Positions 44,736-56,171 of a stretch of DNA of 64,000 bases are shown one piece after another. The translations under genes were made by a program, and so were the position numbers. Origin of the DNA: Beaufortia kweichowensis (lineage: Eukaryota; Chordata; Actinopteri; Cypriniformes; Gastromyzontidae); the NCBI GenBank assembly GCA_019155185.1, contig CM032803.1, positions 2,416,001-2,480,000 of the forward strand. The letters are read 5' to 3'. The notes under the pieces were generated by a model, which did not search any database, was not told the DNA's origin, and worked only from the letters and a program-made list of their open reading frames with translations. Within the stretch, counting starts at the first letter, position 1. Each line of letters begins with the position of its first letter.

Positions 44736-44925
44736 TGTGACCATGTCTGTGAAAACCCAGCTAAAGTCATTACTTGAGATTACTTTTCCACATAAAATCA
44801 TTCTACCTTATGTAAAGAACATTATGTGAAAATATAATCTTGTCTTATCTCATACTAGATAAGATCTCATACACTGTACTTAGATTTTCAGACTTTAGCC
44901 TGAATTTCACAGCCAGGATAACATA
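44734..44925 (+). mobile_element. MITE with terminal inverted repeats (family A), full-length
   Basis: The left end tatgtgaccatgtctgtgaa with aacccagctaaagtc is mirrored by the right end, whose reverse complement reads tatgttatcctggctgtgaa then attcaggctaaagtc. The inverted repeats are therefore about 35 bp with a few differences. The 192-bp body is non-coding. It shares its left end and the internal gattttcagac-tagcctg landmark with the truncated copy at 2267. It sits directly after the AAT microsatellite. A transposase source and superfamily cannot be named from this copy. Confidence 0.75.
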
Positions 44926-45799
44926 TACTGTAAATAAAACAAAGTGAGACCTTGCTTATGCTCCTGTGGATGCTTTTTACTCTCACACTTATGACATTTA
45001 CATTGAAGGTCCTTGTAAACTACGTTACATACGTTACATAACATCTTTTGTAAACACCTGACACCGTTATATAAATAGCATGACTTAAACAAACATTACA
45101 ACTTCTAACCATGTTAGAAGACATCATAATGGTTTTTAAGACGCCTTGTCTAGTGTCTCAAAAACGGTTTTGGATGTGATGTTGGGTAACTTTCATTGTA
45201 CCCTGTTATAGTCAATAGCTGTATTATCACACTGACTGATGTGCTCTAGTTCTGCACTTTTGTACAAGCATTTCTGTCTATATCTTTCTGGAAAAGACTG
45301 CTCTGGAGCTTCATCAAAAGACCCTTTGCAAACACAATAAGACTTTTTCCTTTGTGGCTGTTTCAACTGTCTAGGCCACCCCCATTACATCAGTCTATTA
45401 ACTTCCTACTGATAGTATCCAGAACTTGCACTGGTGCTGGAAGTCAAATAAATGATGTACTGCATCCACAAATATCCGTTTCATTTTTCCATCTCTTTTT
45501 CTGCGCTTGACAGGTCGAACACTATTGGGGCTCTTTGCAATACACCTATATTGACGATACACTGTGACTGATGCCTTCACTAGGATCAGGGCTGTAGTGA
45601 ATAGAGAGAAAGATGGGAATGATTCAATTAAATTTTTCTAGTCCAAAGTGGATGATGACACATCAAAATGCTGGCTGCACAATGGCTCATTACCAGCTGC
45701 TCTGTTTAGTTAATAAATCATGCAGTGGCTTCATAGTGTCCATAAAATAGAGCAAAAACTTATTCAAAAACATGGCCACACCTAAGAAACATCTTACAA
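44926..45799. other. Noncoding stretch beside the gypsy relic
   Basis: No gene is called. Two minus-strand open stretches (45398-45580 and about 45190-45371) have basic, moderately protein-like translations and may be decayed remains of the downstream part (RNase H or integrase region) of the adjacent minus-strand gypsy element, but I see no diagnostic integrase residues (neither HHCC nor DDE). Confidence 0.3.
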
Positions 45800-47530
45800 C
45801 AACTTAAGGTGTCAGCATGTTTGAAATTGCTCCAGAACTCGCTTTGTGGCCTGCAAACAAAACTTCAGGCTATGCAAATGAAAACTTCTCGTTTTGGGTT
45901 CCTCTCTAAACTCTCGACAGGACCATTGTAAGCCGCTCATCGTGTCAGGCTTTATCTTTCCACACACGCTAACAAATCATCCGCATGGCAGATCACCCCT
46001 GTTAGTCCATCTAAGAGCTGAGACATGCATCTCTGGAAGTGCTCTGGACCAAAGCTGATCCCAAAGGGTAAGACGTTAAAGCAGATTCAGCCAAATGGTG
46101 TGATGGTGATAAATGTTCTCTTGAATCCTGTGCCAGTGGTATTTGCCAGAAGCTGGACCATGTATCTAAATTTGTAAAAAATGCTCTGTTCAACGGGGTC
46201 AGTGACTGCTCTACTGATGGTAAAATATGCCACTCTCTCTACACGACTTTATTGAGATTAGTTAGATCAATTCTTATTTTCCTTTACCGAAGGCACCATT
46301 CCCACACACAAATCTGTTTGTAGCTTTACCACTTCAGATTACTCCTATTTGTTCCATATGCTCCAATTCCCCCTTTAACGTTGCTGTCCAATATAATTGG
46401 AAATTGGCCCTTTCCGCAGGTTTGTGAGCGCTGGAGAATTCAATAGTTTCCCTTTAACCTTCCTAGTCCAGTACATTCTATAGGAAATGTTGGACTGAAC
46501 TCTTTTTCAGTGAGTTTTCTACAAACTGTATGTGCTCACTCGCTACAGTAGTAAGCCCAATAGGGATTAGGGAATCTATTACAAAAAAATTGACTTATTG
46601 TGCAATTTTGCTTTAACAGTACTGCCAATAGTAGCTGTTTATTACTGGTACTGTATAGTTTTTTGGAGGGCTATGAAAGCCCATTTCTCCTACAGTTATA
46701 TAGCCTTATGGGGATAGCTGTGACTCCAACACTTGTATCTATAATGTCCCCATTTAGTGTTATATCAGTATGGCTCCCTAAGCTTACACGCCATGCTTTT
46801 TCACTGGATCAACATCACTCTTTTCTTCAGTCTGTGGAGATGTGTCCCTCGACAGCTTCCTGTCGTCTCACTCGGTTTCACTTGACTGATGACTCTGCTT
46901 AACATTAATTCCAGTTGGAGTTTTTCTCAAAGTGACATATCTGTTATCCCTACAACAATGCAATCATGAACATGGTGTAAGCAAGCGCCTGATGGTTTCA
47001 TCGCAACAAGAAACAAAGTTGCTTGGCACAGTCTTAAATCTTTCTGTGTTGCTATTCTGGAATAAGCTTTCAACTTCCACCCAAATCTGAGACCATCACA
47101 ACCTTCAGGAAACAGCTGAAGACATCTTCTCCGAGAGTACCTAAATAAATCCACAACTATAATCAAAGGTACCTGCATTTCACTTCTGCTCTATCTTCTG
47201 TAACTCTGCATCACTCCTGAATCTTGGCATTGCAGTACTTAATTTCTCTGGCGGTCACTTGGGATAGAGCATCTGTTAAATGACAAAATAAAAATGTGTT
47301 AACTTCTCAAACAAAACTCAAAAATTACAGTGTTCTGCTAGTCTATTGACAACAGTTATAAAGCTGTCTGCTGACTCTTCAGGCTCTTTCAGGAATGTTA
47401 AATTTAAAACAAAACTGATTTCATGCCACACCATGAAATGTGTTTTTTGAAACACTGATTCACTACCATGTATTAAATGTATTTTTTGCTGTGCACTCAG
47501 TGATGAAGCAATCAAAATGTCCTCCTCTTT
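45800..47530 (-). pseudogene. Decayed Ty3/gypsy retrotransposon (gag, protease, reverse transcriptase relics)
   Basis: On the minus strand the parts appear in the normal order. A gag piece (47515-47318) contains ESADSFITVVNRLAEHCNF, which parallels the conserved gag word of K02A2.6-type gypsy elements. A protease remnant near 46755-46710 reads GDIIDTSVGVTAIP, with the catalytic D-T preserved but the usual glycine replaced. Reverse transcriptase pieces follow between about 46500 and 45810: DLTNLNKVV, NLDTWSSFWQIPLA, then GVICHADDLLACV, whose HADD stands at the catalytic Y/H-x-D-D box, and finally FAGHKASSGAI. Several stops and frameshifts separate the pieces, and the LINE fragment at 47030-47302 interrupts it. 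No LTRs could be recognised, so the ends are approximate. It acts in genome parasitism only as a relic; no product is expected. Confidence 0.85.
47030..47302 (+). mobile_element. 3' end of a non-LTR retrotransposon (LINE) inserted in the gypsy relic
   Basis: The plus strand contains a decayed reverse-transcriptase C-terminus: FWNKLS (from 47055) and, after a frameshift, TFRKQLKT, the W-N-x-L ... F-K/R-x-x-L-K-T pattern common to L2/CR1-like LINEs. About 160 bp further on it ends with cttgggatagagcatctgtt and aaatgacaaaataaaaatg, a diverged form of the fish LINE/SINE 3' tail whose usual form is tggataaaagcgtctgctaa. It lies in opposite orientation between the gag and protease relics of the gypsy element, implying a later insertion. 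The 5' truncation is typical for LINE copies. Confidence 0.65.
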
Positions 47531-50049
47531 AACACCATTAGGGTGACGGCCAATTTGTTTTTTTCTGTATTTCCAGACAAAACATTAGCGGGGAGTGTGG
47601 CGTCATTTAAATTACATGTACAAATAAGGACGTCAAAGCAGACACAGGCTGGTGACTAAAATGTTCAGTCTACACTGTCAAGTCATGGCCAGAGTCTTAG
47701 CTAAGATTTATATCGCCCAGTAGAACATAAAAGACAGTTGATGTCATGCCATCTGGCTTTCACCAAAGATGTCACATGCTGCATCCTACAATCTGTCAAG
47801 CAAAAATCATAAAGGAGAGAAAAATAAAGAAAAATCTCAGTGTGTATCTGGTTTAAAATGGATTTAAATAGAAAACTGTTGGGTTGTATACTACATCATT
47901 ACCATTGAATTGAATTCTGAAGTCACTCTGAATCAGTGTTTACCAAATGTGAATGCAAATTAGAGAGGTGTTATAAGTTCAGAAACAACATAAGCACACC
48001 ATCTATCTGAGCTTCTATTATTTGCACTTGTTTTGCAAAGTGGTGAATGTCAAAACCAGTACAGTAAATATATACTTCTTTCAAACTCGCAGCAATAAAT
48101 ATCATTCCATTAAATCACCACATGGCTCTTTTGTTAAAGTGATTCAGTTATGATTCAGTCATCTTTACTTCCACTTCTGCTCTTAAAACTTTATTACTTC
48201 ATTCTATTAATAAGAGTTCTGTCTAAATAAAACATTTCTATACAGTTACTGTTTGTTCTCTGTAAGGTGGTTATTCAGCAGAACATTCTGTCAAAGCTAT
48301 AAATCTATTATAAAGACAATGCAGTCTTTGTGAAACAGACCTGTGAATCTGTCTATGTAGGCGTTTCACTTGTTGTAAACTATGACCAGTAGGATACATA
48401 CAAGACGAAACAAAATTAGTTACTGATGCATGAGATCGTAAAAGTGTGTGTTTGACAAGTTGGTGTTGGAGAGAGAGATATACGTAGGTAGATAATGAAT
48501 ACTGTGTTTATTGGAATGGATACATCGGGGAGAAAAGTGAAATAAAACTAGAAAATTTAAATGAGAATGGAGTGGGGTTAGAGAGAAAGAAATGTTGAGC
48601 ATTTAGATTTTAAATGAGGCCACTAGCCCTGACCCAGCACAGCCACTGCTTCTTAATGAGGACATACTAAAATTACACACACAAAATGCAAAACATTTCA
48701 CATACAAACACTGAGATTATAAGCAAACACACACCTAAATTCTTTCTATTGGCACAGATCAAAAGGACGGTATTCTAATAAAACATTTATTGAAACCACA
48801 TCAGCGAAACTATCTTTAATAGTAACCATCTTCATTACTTAGCTCTCTGATGCTAATAAATATGATAAAAACGATTTTTGAATAATTACCACTGCCTACA
48901 TATTTACCAATCTTTCTCATTTCCATGTTCTTTCTTTGTTTACCCATGCAATAGCCACATATTAACCAGGATTTTTGTTGGGAGTTTTGTACAGCATGTC
49001 TGGTCTTTGCAAGTAATGACTGCACATCTCCTATTCAACAGATTATAAATGACAGTTGTGAACGGCAGTATTTACAAGGTCATCAGTAAACGTTATGAAT
49101 CCTCACCTCTTTAAGCTGTGAAATGGTTCTTTAAACCAGATGAAGCACTTTAAATAAATTAATATGACTAAAAAATTAATAAAAAGAGAGTAACTTTAAC
49201 CCCACTTTATTATAATGGTGAAGGAATATCTTATCAGACCTCTGAATACAAAGGTCTTCCTTTCCTCTATTTCATTCTTCATTAATGACAGATTCTGATT
49301 CCTTCATTAAATTAAAGCTTTAAAGGCCTTCTGAGTTTTGGCAGTGGCACTTTTATCAAGAAGATGCTATGCCACACATTTCCTATGCAAACTGAACTCC
49401 ACAAAAGAGAATATTTAACAGCGAGACCGTGCACCAAGCATCCACATGAGACTTCAGAGAAAGCTGGCAAGACTATTTTAAACACAGACATTAAGCTTAT
49501 ATGTGGGTGGGTTGCCACATCCACTGTTAACCCTTTGTCTTGTGTCAATAATAAACAAACATAACTGTTCTGTGAAAATTAAAAGTTGAGTTCATCATTA
49601 GTTCAGACTTAACATGACTTCTAAATCCGTGCTTGTGTGTGTCTGGATGCGAAATGTCCCGCTGTTATTTGAGAATACATTTAGAGCAAGGATGTAATAA
49701 ATGCATGCACCCCTTTATCTGATTATATAAAATTAGACTGTGATTTCTTTGAAAATTGCAACGGAAACAGACTTTGTGCGAGTAATGTGTTAGAGAGGGA
49801 GCGCTGGTGTTGAAGAAAGGTTTGTTTAACACCCTAAGCAGCTTTTTCCATTAAAAGGTGCATTTCACAACATTTTAATACAAGGTTCATTATGTTTAAC
49901 ATTAAAGTAATGCTAGTGGATGCAATAGGGCATTTTGTGTAGTCTTTGTAGAAAATGGGTTTGTTGGATAATGGAGAGGAAGGCTCTAAAACAGACCATG
50001 CTGTACACAGGAAAAACAAGTTTTTATTAAATATCTGGCCTAGTTTTGT
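47531..50049. other. Noncoding spacer
   Basis: About 2.5 kb without a gene; AT-rich and with no recognised repeat. The upstream LTR of the gypsy relic would be expected to begin somewhere near 47.5-48 kb, but I could not identify it. Confidence 0.5.
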
Positions 50050-50058
50050 TCTCTCTCC

Positions 50059-50095
<37 letters not shown>
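50050..50095. repeat. (CT)n microsatellite
   Basis: CT units with CCCT variants at the left. Confidence 0.93.
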
Positions 50096-50097
<2 letters not shown>

Positions 50098-52299
50098 GAT
50101 GATTTCATGCAAGTCTAATTATTGATTTTTGTAACTGTCATTGCTCAATAAACAATGACAGTTCTAATGCTGGAGTTCCTAGCAATGAGGTATTTTTGTT
50201 TGTACTCCTACTTGTTTGTTAATGCATCTCTGACCAATTTCAGAAATCCTATGCAGTACCTTTACAACAGAAATCAATAGCTACTATGTAGCTGTTGCAA
50301 AGACCTATGAGGCATAGCTTGCAAACTCCATTTGTGGGTTTGATAGCCATCAAGTACCTTTAAGAAGCATTTGGGTGAAGCTGATGTTTATACCATTGTA
50401 TAAACACCAGGTCTCAGTGTGACCCTTTTTAGGTCAAAGCTCTTCTCAAACTGACTATTCCTGCAGATGCTTATCCAACATTGGCATCCTCAGCTGTTCC
50501 AATGGCAGTACAGTGGTTATGGGTAACAAGCGAGTCTGAACATGAGAAAAAAAAGCACTTAACAATTTTCAACCAAAAAAAATTCCAACAAAAGCGCATT
50601 TGACTGACTGAGACTGTGCTTTGAAGAATATAGCTACTAGTTTTTTAGCCTACTGGGTTATACTGTTGTACCGCACATACGGTACGAATAGTTTACATTC
50701 CAGACCCTGTATGTTCTTTATACCCACACTTGAAATATAGAACAGAGAGAGTGATTCAGAACACTGTATCCACTCAGATGTAAAAGCTCTTTGAAGAATT
50801 ATGCTTATCCACTTTACACGTCTCTTGAAACTCCCCTATACTATTCCCTTTTATCAACCTATCTGTCTATTTCTGCAAATACCATTAGGATGCCTTCCAT
50901 GTCACATTTGACACAAATTAACACCATGATGAGATAATTAACAGTGCAGGGAACTATTTTGCTGCAACCTTTCTTTATTTATTATGGAAAAGGATAGTTA
51001 ACTTTTTTTTTTGCTATTCTGTTTGTCTTAATGGTGGTTCTTCAGTTGTTCAGTGGTTATTTATGACATTCTGATGCGGTGAAACTTGACCGAGTTTAAA
51101 GTTCTGGTGTTTCAAGAGATGTCATAGACAAGCAGAGCCATCTGACTGACATGTAAAGTGATCAATCACGGTTCATTTTCCTTTTACTTGCAATTTTGGA
51201 ACAGGGTTCTCAAAAACACATTATATTGCAATAAAAGACTGGTGAAACAATGGCACAGCACTCCCTGCAAACGCACGGTAAAATAGCAGAAACTATGTAG
51301 ATTCAATAAAGTTGTATAAAGTCAGACAGATTAGATTAGCATTCACTCGATTGAAAAAGTCTTTTGCATTTTTGCGTGCAATATGCCCAAAGATGGTTAA
51401 CAAAGGGCTAAAACTATATGATATTGCATATAGTCTTTATACTGCTTAGCTTGCACGGTAAAAACTGTTAAGGAATTGGAGGCAAACAGTGCAAGAAAAA
51501 GTTTTTTGCAATTATACCTTCAGATCTGCTCACAAAGATGATGTCCCTTTTTTATTTCTACTGAAGAGAACATCAGACGAATCATTTGTTCTCTCAATAA
51601 GCACTCTTCAGGTAAACTTTCGGTTTTCTCCCGAGAGTAAAAAACGAGACACAAAAGCGACTAATTATTCTCAATGACTATAAATGGTCATTAAAGCCAA
51701 AGACTCAAAGAACACTTCTGAGCTGCATCTGAGAGGAGACAAAACAGACCTTTTTCTTTTTTTCAAGACAAGCGTGTGTGTACTTCATCACCAACACGCA
51801 CAAAGGAAGACACACTATTGCACATTTTATGTTAACCAATTACTGTTGCTCACACAGGACACGCTGGTGCCCTCTGAGGAGATTAGCGCGCGACTGAAGA
51901 GGAGAAGGCCAGAGGCTAACAGCAATCTGAAGAGGTGAAGACGCTAAAGAAATGAACAAAAGGTGAAGGAGAAACCTGAATGGCACAAACAGATGAAAAG
52001 GGAAAAAGAGATGCACTTCGCTTGCAAAATTACACTATACACTATTCTTGGAGACATTGGTATTTAAAAAGGAGAAGCCAAATCTGTCTAGCATCTTTAA
52101 CCATGAAAGCACCGCGAACTGTTGTGACATTGACGCGTTTCATATTTAAGAGCTGGAGGAAAGAGTCACTAATCACTAATGGATCACTAATAGTCCAAAC
52201 TAGATTATGAATTTCATTAAGAAACAAACACAGATGATCGAATAAGGCCTTAATTCTGCTGTTCCCATAGTTAGTTGCCTGTCCTTGCCGGTCATATAT
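50096..52299. other. Noncoding spacer with one exon-like piece
   Basis: No gene is called. At about 51857-51938 a segment preceded by a ttgctcacacag 3'-splice-like sequence reads in one frame to a stop as DTLVPSEEISARLKRRRP and a short continuation. It has protein-like composition, but I recognise no family and see no partner exon. The larger frame to which it belongs (51684-51938) is otherwise unremarkable. Confidence 0.4.
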
Positions 52300-52520
52300 G
52301 ATTTAATGAAGGAATTTGGTATGCAAATAAATGTACAAAAGACCAATTAAATTTAATATGCAAATATTACCATGACGTCGTTGTCGCCGGTGACATTTTG
52401 AATTGCTAATATTCCATTAACAATGAAAAGTCAATGAGGAATTTTACATAAAGCAGTTCAAGTTTAATTAATTGCAGAATTGAATTAATTGCTGAAATAA
52501 TTAAGCATATTAATTAGTAG
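52300..52520. promoter_or_regulatory. Candidate enhancer: POU octamers, CRE-like site and homeodomain cores
   Basis: Two perfect POU octamers ATGCAAAT lie at 52321-52328 and 52358-52365, followed by TGACGTC (52373-52379), a CRE/ATF core. TAATTA cores lie at 52465-52470 and 52511-52516, and the word TTAATTGC is repeated at 52468-52475 and 52485-52492. The density of developmental and neural factor motifs in 200 bp, with no repeats or coding potential, suggests an enhancer. Activity and conservation are not known. Confidence 0.45.
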
Positions 52521-53205
52521 AGGAGAAAAATAAGAATGAAAGAACAACTGTAACTACATGAAACGGGAAAATTAAAAAATGCCCATCATGCATTTAGCAA
52601 AGCAAATACTGTACTGTAACAATTACAGAAAATCATAACATTTCATTGATACAATCCTAGTTGTCATACAAAATGAGGTCTTAAGGTTATATCAAAGGGA
52701 CATACTATAGGCAACTTGTTTTTACTCAAGATTCTGTTATCTCGCTCCCCGCTTTTCTGCATCTCTCTCCCTCCCTTTATTCACTCTTTCTTTCTTTCTT
52801 TCTTTCTCCTCTTTCCTCCCATTAATCATATTTGTTCACATTACCAAAGAGAAGCTTGAGTAACACCGCTGATAGGAGTCTCAATTAGCGGGAATTATCT
52901 AACACACACCAGAACCTGTGTGAAGATCAAACAGCCTATCTGCTTACCGCTCAAATATCCCTGTCATTTAGCGCACAGAGCAAATTGGATTTTTCCAGCA
53001 TTTTGTACCTTAGCCATTAATTGAATTGTGCACCTCATAACTAAACCTTATCTTCACAGATAGAGCGACACTAACATGCTAAGCCACAAAATATCATCTT
53101 TTGTACTTTGTGACCAGGAACGTTTAAGCAGTCGTGCATGTCACTAAAGGTGTGGACGGCACAAAGCCTTTAATAAACTTAGTGATCAGAGGGGGCAATT
53201 AATGC

Positions 53206-53208
<3 letters not shown>
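52521..53208. other. Noncoding stretch with a (TTTC)n tract
   Basis: A (TTTC)n run lies at 52786-52808 within a pyrimidine-rich patch. The part from about 52850 to 53130 is balanced and may be conserved. No gene. Confidence 0.5.

Positions 53209-53236
<28 letters not shown>
53209..53236. repeat. (GT)n microsatellite
   Basis: About 14 GT units. Confidence 0.95.
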
Positions 53237-55179
53237 CACAGCCAAAGAAAGTCAGGCTGAATTAAGAGTTACTAACAGATACACAAATAACTCCACAATC
53301 ATGCCAGACGTTTCAGCTATCCTAGATCAGGTCAACTAATTGGCACACGTACATGATTTAAATAGCTCAAATTAATGTTGGATAAAATTAGAGAGGTCTA
53401 TTTAAATGAATCCCATTCCAAGCCTATTTCTTCTTACATGTCTCTCACAAAACCAAATTTTCAAACTCTGTCTCTCTTTGTATCCTGATATTTCTTCTCG
53501 TTTAGTACCTTTTAACATAATCTAAAAAACTGGTATATTCAATTTACTGATACTGTACACATGCATGCAAAAGCTATATTTACAGTATCTCTTGATACTG
53601 TTTTTCCAATAAAGAAAAAAAAAAATCAAGCTACAAGATGCATTTTCATTATAAGCAAAAGGTTCTGACATGCTTCAGAGACAGTAAAAAAATTAAACAA
53701 CATTTATAAAGCTGTGATGGCGTTACATTAGCAAAAGTTTTGGATTGTATCTTTAAAAAAAACTTGAAAAATAAACTTTCATACATTTCAGTAATATATT
53801 TTAGATTTATCTAAAGAATGTTTAGATGTTTTATTATTAGAAAACAAGATAAAAAGCTGATTAAAAAATAATTTGCTCAGCTTTTCTCTATTCACGCACC
53901 AAAATGTTAAGCATAATATGCAAACACAGAAGTTTAATCAAAGCCAGAATTCATCAGGCCATATTCTAAATGTCCTCTCGATATAAACCAACAACTGGTG
54001 ACCTGGACTTACACATCCCCGGAGACAAAAAACTCTAAATCAATCACTTAGCCAACCAAATCAGCCTCTCATTGTTTGTTACTCATAGATGCTCACACTT
54101 AAAACGTGTTTCATTTTACTGTTTATGAGGTATAATAAAATGTAAAATGAACTGCCAGAGGGAGTAAAGACAAAGAGAAGACTCACAGCGAGGTTTATTC
54201 AGCGACGCTCACAAATTACGTTTACTACTGAGCAATATCGCAGAAACTGGATGCTGAAGAAACCCTCTAGCCAAATATCTAGTGAGTGCAAATATATGTA
54301 AGCTCGCTAGAACTGCTGAACTATTTCTGTAAATTCAACAAACCTTTACAGCATTGTACTAAATGAAGTGAGTGAAGGATTTCGAAGTAGAAATCTCAGA
54401 GGTGTCAAAAGAAGTTGGCACCTTCAAACTTACCATCCTTATTAAGGCTGAAAGAGATGATTTCTCGTTTTGTGGCTGCTAAGATACATGCGATATTACT
54501 GGGCTTTGAACAGACTTTCTTTACTCCAAAGCTGCTTTCTGACACTTGCTGGAAAAAATACCAAGAAGATAACAAAGTAGTCACGAATCTGTGCAGGATT
54601 CAGATCTGTAAAATAAAATGATTTAAACTTAAGTGCTTTCATTTTTGTGGGCATGTTACACGTCTCCATGAAGTATATTACTGTCAATTATTTTCAAGTG
54701 GTAGACCTTCAGGTACTTTTCGGTAGATTTTGTAGACTTTAGGTTAGAACTGATATGGATTGTAATAAACAGAATACATGATGACAGAACAAAAGTGAAA
54801 ATTTTGGTAAACTGTTAGACTGTTAAATTAAATTTAAAGGTAGATACATTAATTTAATAAAGAGTCAATTTTAGTAAACTGCTTCCATTTCTCTACATTT
54901 ATGTCAATACTACCAGCATGAGCACAGGACCACGTTTAGTCATGCTTAAAAAACTCTCTTAAAAGATTTCTTTTAATCTACATAACCATAAAAAATTCAA
55001 CGTGTTTATACGTTTGCACATCTAGTATGCGAGAACATCTGTAATAATCCTTTCTCGATACCCTTAGTTGTAGAAACTGCCATGAAACACAAGTAAGCAT
55101 GTGTTTGTATTCTCATCCTATTGACGGTCTCCTATAGCAGATTTACCTCCGATAATAAAAGTGCTACTCGCTTAACCTT
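53237..55179. other. AT-rich noncoding spacer
   Basis: No gene, transposon or motif cluster was recognised in about 1.9 kb. Confidence 0.5.
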
Positions 55180-55800
55180 GTCGTTCATCACGCCCTGAGA
55201 GCTTTTACCTGTGGCATCCGCAAAAAGCTAGACGGCCCATAAAACATCGCTAATTAAATGCTGCTTTAGAGCTTCGGCTGACCAGGTTGTTGCCTCTTTT
55301 TCGGAAAACCGCCTGCATCGCTTACACATGAGCAGGAACAATAACGTAACAACACAAACAGAGAAGTGATGTGTTTATAGTGTAAATTAGCTCACGCCGC
55401 TCCTCAGCATCCCGTAAACAGCCAGGATTCTCCTCCAAAGCGCTGCTCTTTATGATTATCTCAATTATGATTTCACTTCATTCGCTTTCCTTCTCCCCCA
55501 GGCTTTGGCAGTTTAACGGGAAAGCGGCAATTAAACCTTCTCAGGGGTTAGAGGCCGAGGAGACCAGCGGCATCACAAAAGAACGAAGAGAGCGCGGCTA
55601 AAAACAGAGAAAGAGAATGTGTTTTGCTCTAGCTCTTTTACACAACGCTTTGTAAGACTCGCAATCTCAGGGACCCATCTTGGCAGCAGGGTCACACTCC
55701 TTAGAGAATGAAAAGCTCATTTTCTTTTAATGAAGAGTCGGAGGAACACTTGCTCTAGGTCGCTTTACCCAGAAGAGCGGCGACTGCTTGTGCTAAAAGG
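55180..55800. other. Candidate conserved noncoding block
   Basis: GC and CpG are clearly raised, homopolymers are few, and no repeat is recognised. Words such as ctaattaaatg (near 55250) and gcggcaattaaacc (near 55525) add homeodomain-like cores. No credible open frame crosses it. Enhancer function is inferred from its look. Confidence 0.35.
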
Positions 55801-56157
55801 AGCAGGGCATGAGAGACTGTACTTTATGCCCACTACAGCAGGGCAAAAACACAGAGAACATGTTAGGTTGGCCACCTCTAGTCCATGACAGATGTTACAT
55901 ACCGCAAGCAGCCCTATGGACCTGAGATGAGGCAAAACCAGTAAAGGCTAGTTTATACTGACCTAACAAACAGCTATAAACAGTACCATCCGACGGTTGT
56001 TGGGTTTTGTTGGATCAGTGTGTTAGCCCCGCTGATGTTTGTTTTTACCAACTGAACATGTTTAATCTGCATGTGTCGGGTCTTGAAATGTTTGAGCAGT
56101 CTGGTAAGATTTTACGTAAAACAAAGACAATAACGTAATTAGACTTCATTACGAATC
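55801..56157. other. Noncoding spacer
   Basis: No gene or repeat was recognised. Confidence 0.5.
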
Positions 56158-56171
56158 GTTGCCATGGCGAT
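56158..56171. promoter_or_regulatory. RFX X-box-like site
   Basis: GTTGCCATGGCGAT is a 14-bp near-palindrome matching the two-base-spacer RFX X-box (GTTGCC-AT-GGCAAC) at all but the last positions of the second half. It is one of three X-box-like sites in the window. Confidence 0.4.

Noticed and set aside
45190..45371. Minus-strand open stretch containing YCVCKGSFDE, reminiscent of a PHD-finger start
   Set aside because: Only two cysteines fit the spacing and the remaining zinc ligands are absent. It is more likely decayed sequence or chance.
54151..54165. Possible third CTCF core (tgccagagggag)
   Set aside because: It lacks the terminal GGC of the core and was judged too weak.
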